From Microbacterium esteraromaticum (GTDB lineage Bacteria; Actinomycetota; Actinomycetes; Actinomycetales; Microbacteriaceae): DNA of 64,000 bases. The notes beneath the pieces are model-generated. The model made no database searches, had not been told where the DNA came from, and saw only the letters and a list, made by a program, of their open reading frames with translations. Every line of letters starts with the position of its first letter. Position 1 is the stretch's first letter. Positions 59,828 through 64,000 of this stretch are shown here, in pieces. The stretch covers positions 2,046,001-2,110,000 of the forward strand of contig NZ_JAFBBS010000001.1 of the NCBI RefSeq assembly GCF_016907315.1, written 5' to 3'. Position numbers and translations under genes: made by a program.

Positions 59828-60943
59828 GTGGCAGACACCCCCACCAATCCCTATGCTCAGGCCGGCGTCGACACCGCTGCAGGCGATCTCGCTGTCGAAC
59901 TCATGAAGGCATCGGTGCGCGCGACGCACGGGCCCGAGGTGCTCGGGGGTGTCGGCGGATTCGCGGGCATGTTCGACGCCAGCGCGCTGCTCGGCTACAC
60001 GCGCCCGCTGCTCGCCAGCAGCACCGACGGAGTCGGCACGAAGGTGGCGATCGCACAGGCCATCGACAAGCACGACACGATCGGTCAGGATCTGGTCGGC
60101 ATGGTCGTCGACGACATCGTGGTGGTCGGCGCGAAGCCGCTGTTCATGACCGACTACATCGCGTGCGGCAAGGTCGTGCCGGAGCGCATCGCCGACATCG
60201 TGCGCGGCATCGCCGAGGCCTGCGCGGCGACTGGCACCGCGCTCGTCGGCGGCGAGACGGCCGAGCATCCAGGGCTGCTCGGCCCGCGTGACTACGACGT
60301 CGCGGGTGCCGCGACGGGAGTGGTCGAGGCGGATGCCCTGCTCGGAGCGCATCTGGTGCAGGACGGCGACGCGGTGATCGCGCTCGGATCGAGTGGCCTG
60401 CACTCCAACGGCTACTCGCTCGTGCGCCACATCGTCGCGAACGCGGGCATCGGCTACGGCGACAACGCGGCCGACTTCGGCGCGACGTGGGGCGAGGCTC
60501 TGCTCGAGCCGACTCGCCTGTACACGACGCCGCTGCTCAAGCTGCTCGAGGCCGTGCCCAACGGCATCCACTCGCTGAGTCACGTGACCGGCGGAGGCAT
60601 CGCCGCCAACCTCGCCCGGGTGCTGCCGCAGGGCAGCTGGGCCGAGGTCGACCGCTCGACATGGACTCCCAGCCCGGTCTTCCGGGTGCTGGCCGACATC
60701 GCCGGCACGCCGATCGTCGACACCGAGGGCACGTGGAACCTGGGCATCGGATTCCTCGCGGTGGTCGCCGCGGGGCAGAAGGATGCCGCGATCGCCGCCA
60801 TCGGCGCGCAGGGCATCGCCGCCTGGCAGGTCGCGACGGTGCGCACCGGGGCTCGACCCGACGGCGAGTTCGAAGAGGGCGCCAAGGGCGTCGACGGCGG
60901 AGCAGTGCGCCTGGTCGGCGCATACGCGGACGGAGCGAAGTAA
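59828..60943 (+). CDS. purM: Phosphoribosylformylglycinamidine cyclo-ligase
   Basis: 371-residue AIR synthetase (purine step 5). Signatures: LLASSTDGVGTKVAIAQ, DLVGMVVDDIVVVGAKPLFMTDYIACG (split), LVGGETAEHPG, GLHSNGYSLVRHIV and HVTGGGIAANLARVLP. The GTG start is backed by the leaderless promoter TAGGCT. The order purM then purF, seven bases apart, is the reverse of the usual purF-purM order. Confidence 0.96.
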   Translation: MADTPTNPYAQAGVDTAAGDLAVELMKASVRATHGPEVLGGVGGFAGMFDASALLGYTRPLLASSTDGVGTKVAIAQAIDKHDTIGQDLVGMVVDDIVVVGAKPLFMTDYIACGKVVPERIADIVRGIAEACAATGTALVGGETAEHPGLLGPRDYDVAGAATGVVEADALLGAHLVQDGDAVIALGSSGLHSNGYSLVRHIVANAGIGYGDNAADFGATWGEALLEPTRLYTTPLLKLLEAVPNGIHSLSHVTGGGIAANLARVLPQGSWAEVDRSTWTPSPVFRVLADIAGTPIVDTEGTWNLGIGFLAVVAAGQKDAAIAAIGAQGIAAWQVATVRTGARPDGEFEEGAKGVDGGAVRLVGAYADGAK

Positions 60944-60949
60944 ACACCC

Positions 60950-62416
60950 ATGTGCGGCATCGTCGGAATGGTCGGCAACGGACCGGTCAACCAGGACATC
61001 TACGACGCGCTCCTGCTGCTGCAGCATCGCGGGCAGGACGCCACGGGCATCGCGACCGCGGAGCCGAACGGCGTCATGCACATGGCCAAGGCCGAGGGCA
61101 TGGTGCGCGAGGCGTTCCGCACCCGCGACATGCGCGCACTGCTCGGCAAGATCGGCCTCGGTCATGTGCGCTACGCGACCAAGGGCACGGCATCCAGCGA
61201 AGAAGAGATGCAGCCCTTCTACGTGAACGCCCCGTACGGCATCGTGCTGATCCACAACGGCAACCTCACGAACACGCGAGAGCTCACGGCAGACATGGCC
61301 GAGCGCTATCGCCGGCACCTGAACTCGTCGAGCGACACCGAGCTGCTGCTCAACGTGCTCGCGGGCGAGCTGCAGGCGACGACGTCTGCGGTCGATCTGG
61401 ATCCCGACCGCATCTTCGACGCCGTCGCGCGCACCCACAACCGCATCGAGGGCGCCTACGCCGTGATCTCGATCATCGCCGGGCATGGTCTTCTCGCATT
61501 CCGCGACCCGTTCGGCATCCGCCCCCTCATCCTCGGTCGCCGTGCGGCGGCCCTGGAGGGCGGCCACGACGAGTGGGTCGTGACCAGCGAATCGCTCGTG
61601 CTCGAGAACGCCGACTACGAGATCGTGCGCGAGGTCGAACCGGGCGAGGCCGTGTTCATCTCTAACGAGGGCGAGCTGTTCACGCGTCAGTGCGCCGAGA
61701 ATCCTCAGCTCGTGCCGTGCGCGTTCGAGTACGTGTACCTGGCCCGCCCCGACTCGATCATGAACGGCGTCTCGGTGTACGAATCGCGCCTGCGGATGGG
61801 CGACCGCCTCGCCGACACGATCGCGAAGCACGTGCCGCTCGACGAGATCGACGTCGTCATGCCGATCCCCGACTCGTCCCGGCCCTCGGCCATGCAGGTC
61901 GCCCGCAAGCTCGGCAAGGAGTATCGCGAGGGCTTCTACAAGAATCGCTACGTCGGTCGCACGTTCATCATGCCCGGACAGGCGGTGCGCAAGAAGAGCG
62001 TGCGTCAGAAGCTCAACGCGATGTCCGCGGAGTTCCGTGGCAAGAACGTGCTGCTCATCGACGACTCGATCGTGCGCGGCACGACGAGCAAGCAGATCAT
62101 CCAGATGGCGCGCGACGCGGGCGCCACGTCGGTCATCTTCGCCTCGGCAGCACCTCCGGTGCGTCACCCGCACGTGTACGGCATCAACATGCCGTCGCGC
62201 CAGGAGCTCATCGCCCACGACCGCACGATCCCCGAGATCTCCGAGGTGCTGGGGGCCGACCGCATCGTCTACCAGGAGGTCGAAGACCTCAAGGCGGCGA
62301 TCATCGAGGGCTCGGAGCTGACCGACCTCGACATGAGCTGCTTCGACGGGCGGTACGTCACCGGCACCGTGACCGACGAGTACCTCACCTGGGTCGAGCA
62401 GTCCCAGTCGTCGTGA
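60950..62416 (+). CDS. purF: Amidophosphoribosyltransferase
   Basis: 488-residue first enzyme of purine synthesis. After Met removal the N-terminal nucleophile Cys2 (CGIVGMVG) starts the Ntn glutaminase domain (HRGQDATGIA, GHVRYATKG). The phosphoribosyltransferase domain has the PRPP loop VLLIDDSIVRGTTSKQI near residue 370. Cys residues CAEN, CAFE and CFDG may relate to the Fe-S type, but this is not certain. The stop overlaps the start of the MFS gene. Confidence 0.95.
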   Translation: MCGIVGMVGNGPVNQDIYDALLLLQHRGQDATGIATAEPNGVMHMAKAEGMVREAFRTRDMRALLGKIGLGHVRYATKGTASSEEEMQPFYVNAPYGIVLIHNGNLTNTRELTADMAERYRRHLNSSSDTELLLNVLAGELQATTSAVDLDPDRIFDAVARTHNRIEGAYAVISIIAGHGLLAFRDPFGIRPLILGRRAAALEGGHDEWVVTSESLVLENADYEIVREVEPGEAVFISNEGELFTRQCAENPQLVPCAFEYVYLARPDSIMNGVSVYESRLRMGDRLADTIAKHVPLDEIDVVMPIPDSSRPSAMQVARKLGKEYREGFYKNRYVGRTFIMPGQAVRKKSVRQKLNAMSAEFRGKNVLLIDDSIVRGTTSKQIIQMARDAGATSVIFASAAPPVRHPHVYGINMPSRQELIAHDRTIPEISEVLGADRIVYQEVEDLKAAIIEGSELTDLDMSCFDGRYVTGTVTDEYLTWVEQSQSS

Positions 62417-63711
62417 GCGCGCCGCTGCCGCTGTGGCGCGGCCGGGTGCTGGCGGTTCTCGGCATCCTGCTCTGCGCGTTCTCGCTGCGTTCGGCGGTCG
62501 CCTCGCTCTCACCCGTCGTCGATCTGATCGGCGAGGACTTCGCGGTCTCTTCGGCGGTGCTCGGCGTGATCGGCACGCTTCCGCCCGCCTGTTTCGCGGT
62601 GTTCGGCATCCTCACCCCCATGCTCGAGCGGATGCTGGGGATCGAACGGCTGACGGTGATCGCCCTCACGGCGATCACCGCGGGCCTCGTCGGTCGCGGC
62701 TTCGCCGCCGACTCGATCGGGCTGCTGATCGGCACCGCGGTGATCTTCGCCGGTGTGGGCATGGCGAACATCCTGCTGCCGCCGCTGGTGAAGAAGTACT
62801 TCGCCGACCGCATCGGCGTGATGATGACCGTCTACACGGCGACGATGGCGTTCTCGACCTTCGTTCCGCCGCTGGTCGCGGTGCCGGTGGCCGATGCCCT
62901 CGGCTGGCGCTTCTCGCTGGGGATGTGGGCCGCCTTCGCGCTCGCCGGCGTCGTCCCGTGGCTGGTGATGCTGTTCCGTCCGGGGCCGCCGACGCGTCCC
63001 GACGCGTCTGAGTCGTCGAGCCGCGTGCGGGAGACCGCATCCGACGCCCCCGTCTTCACCGCGACCGGTCCGATCGCCACCGCGCCCACGAACCGCCGGC
63101 TCTTCGCCCGCCTCGCGCGCATCCCGCTGGTCTGGGCGCTCGCCCTCACCTTCGCCACATCGTCGACCATGGCCTACGTCTCGTTCGCCTGGCTTCCGTC
63201 GATCATGATCGACACGGCGGGGGTCGATGCGGCGACGGCCGGATTCATGCTCTCGCTGTGGGCGTTCATCGGCTTCCCGGCCGGTCTGATCGTGCCGGTG
63301 CTGGTCGTGCGGTTCCAGGCGACGCGCCCGCTGTTCATCGTCGGCGTCGTGGGTGCGCTCGTGGGCCTGCTGGGACTGCTGCTCTTCCCCAGGCCCGAGC
63401 TTCTCTGGCTGTGGATGACGCTGTTCGGACTGATCGGCCTGGCGTTCCCACTCGCCCTGGTGCTCATCAGCATCCGCACCCGCACCCCTGAGAGCGCTGT
63501 GCTGCTGTCGAGCTTCGTGCAGAGCGCGGGGTATGTGCTCGCGGCGATCTTCCCGCTGCTCGTCGGTGTGCTCCACGACGCGACGGGTGGCTGGACGATC
63601 CCGATCATCGCGGTGGCCGCCGTGCTCGTGCTCACGTTCCCCGCTGGCATCATGGCAGGGCGCCGCGTCACCGTCGAAGACGAGTGGGAGCGACGGCACG
63701 GCCGCTGGTGA
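62413..63711 (+). CDS. MFS transporter, CynX/NimT-like
   Basis: 432-residue 12-helix MFS protein. It begins LRSAVASLSPVVDLIGEDF in helix 1 and carries GMANILLPPLVKKYFADRIG in the motif-A-like region, typical of the CynX/NimT (cyanate/nitroimidazole transporter-like) group. The GTG start overlaps the purF stop (GTGA), so it is translationally coupled to purine synthesis genes; it may export a nucleobase, nucleoside or related compound, which is inference from position. Confidence 0.88.
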   Translation: MSAPLPLWRGRVLAVLGILLCAFSLRSAVASLSPVVDLIGEDFAVSSAVLGVIGTLPPACFAVFGILTPMLERMLGIERLTVIALTAITAGLVGRGFAADSIGLLIGTAVIFAGVGMANILLPPLVKKYFADRIGVMMTVYTATMAFSTFVPPLVAVPVADALGWRFSLGMWAAFALAGVVPWLVMLFRPGPPTRPDASESSSRVRETASDAPVFTATGPIATAPTNRRLFARLARIPLVWALALTFATSSTMAYVSFAWLPSIMIDTAGVDAATAGFMLSLWAFIGFPAGLIVPVLVVRFQATRPLFIVGVVGALVGLLGLLLFPRPELLWLWMTLFGLIGLAFPLALVLISIRTRTPESAVLLSSFVQSAGYVLAAIFPLLVGVLHDATGGWTIPIIAVAAVLVLTFPAGIMAGRRVTVEDEWERRHGRW

Positions 63712-63787
63712 ACGTCTCCGCGGCCGACGGGCGGGTCGCGGGACCGCAGCTCTTCTCAGGCGGCCGGGATCGTGCGCAGACAACGAC

Positions 63788-63829
63788 GAAACCCTGGCCG
63801 ACGCGGCGGATGCCGGTCGCCAGGGTTCG
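63788..63829. terminator. Hairpin terminator between the MFS and DUF3073 genes
   Basis: AACCCTGGC (63790-63798) pairs with GCCAGGGTT (63819-63827), with flanking CG pairs and a GC-rich loop; lies between convergent genes. Confidence 0.65.
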
Positions 63830-63843
63830 TGCGGAAGCGCAGA

Positions 63844-64000
63844 TCAGGCTCGCTCGAGCTCGTCTTCGTCTTCGTCCTCGTACATGTCAGCCCACTTGTC
63901 GACGTACTGGTCTTCCGACGTCGGGTGACCGAGCTCACTCTCCAGTGCGGAGAAGTTCACGTCGGGACTGTACGACTTGAGTTCGCGGGCGATCTTGGTG
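63844..64000 (-). CDS. DUF3073-family protein (5' end outside window)
   Basis: The last 51 codons are visible on the minus strand: TKIARELKSYSPDVNFSALE, SELGHPTSEDQYVDKWADMY and an acidic tail EDEDEDELERA. This matches DUF3073, a small actinobacterial protein usually found beside purM/purF, with the start beyond the window edge. Function unknown. Confidence 0.88.
   Translation of the reverse strand, partial: TKIARELKSYSPDVNFSALESELGHPTSEDQYVDKWADMYEDEDEDELERA

Overview
The window reads as chromosomal DNA of a high-GC actinobacterium, most likely Microbacterium or a close member of the Microbacteriaceae. Signs are the strongly GC-ending codons, frequent GTG starts, many ATGA/GTGA gene overlaps, leaderless promoters of the form TANNNT-N6-ATG, and the purM-purF-MFS-DUF3073 order. 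This placement is inference from family resemblance; no rRNA or tRNA gene is present to confirm it. I found no insertion sequence, phage gene or CRISPR array, and no gene-free stretch exceeds 300 bases.

Layout. 1-5.0 kb: a minus-strand, translationally coupled potassium operon (KimA-like permease, short KdpD-type kinase, KdpE, TrkH/KtrB cut by the window edge). 5.1-7.9 kb: an alanine/glycine:cation symporter and an MFS exporter. 7.9-10.65 kb: a LacI regulator and a GH13 alpha-glucosidase with a LacI-type operator on its promoter. 10.7-32.6 kb: a large catabolic region with a 2-hydroxyacid dehydrogenase, an amidohydrolase, a polar amino-acid ABC transporter, two CUT1 sugar ABC transporters without their own ATPase, a GH63-like hydrolase, a GntR/FCD regulator, a GH42 beta-galactosidase, a divergent pair resembling glycine decarboxylase subunits (GcvPA/GcvPB) without GcvT or GcvH, an AcoX-like ATP-NAD-kinase-family protein and an SDR. 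Four copies of a 20-bp palindrome centred on GTATAC (or a one-base variant) sit upstream of its four plus-strand operons, which suggests one regulon under the GntR protein. 32.7-39.8 kb: a DUF1761 protein, a secreted M6 metalloprotease, purQ/purS, a half-size solute-binding lipoprotein coupled to a CDF-like transporter, a MerR regulator and apt. 39.8-42.3 kb: a GH1 beta-glucosidase with a perfect CebR-type box and an adjacent LacI/CebR-like regulator. 42.5-45.6 kb: 5-oxoprolinase (pxpA, fused pxpBC) and pncC. 45.9-48.8 kb: a secreted metzincin and a NarL-type two-component system. 48.9-64 kb: uracil/xanthine permease, purC, GNATs, a DHA2 exporter, an Xre/membrane-protein pair, purD, a NUDIX hydrolase, small conserved proteins, purM, purF, an MFS transporter and partial DUF3073.

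The most unusual content is (i) the GntR-palindrome regulon centred on the orphan GcvPA/PB-like pair, whose active-site motifs differ from real glycine decarboxylase, and (ii) two families of short palindromic repeats. One is an 87-bp GTCGG...TTCCGAC element in five copies between 39 and 46 kb, three of them abutting short tandem arrays. The other is a CAGGAG/CTCCTG element in four copies. Members of both have expanded real genes in frame: the pxpB-pxpC linker and two loops of the AcoX-like protein.
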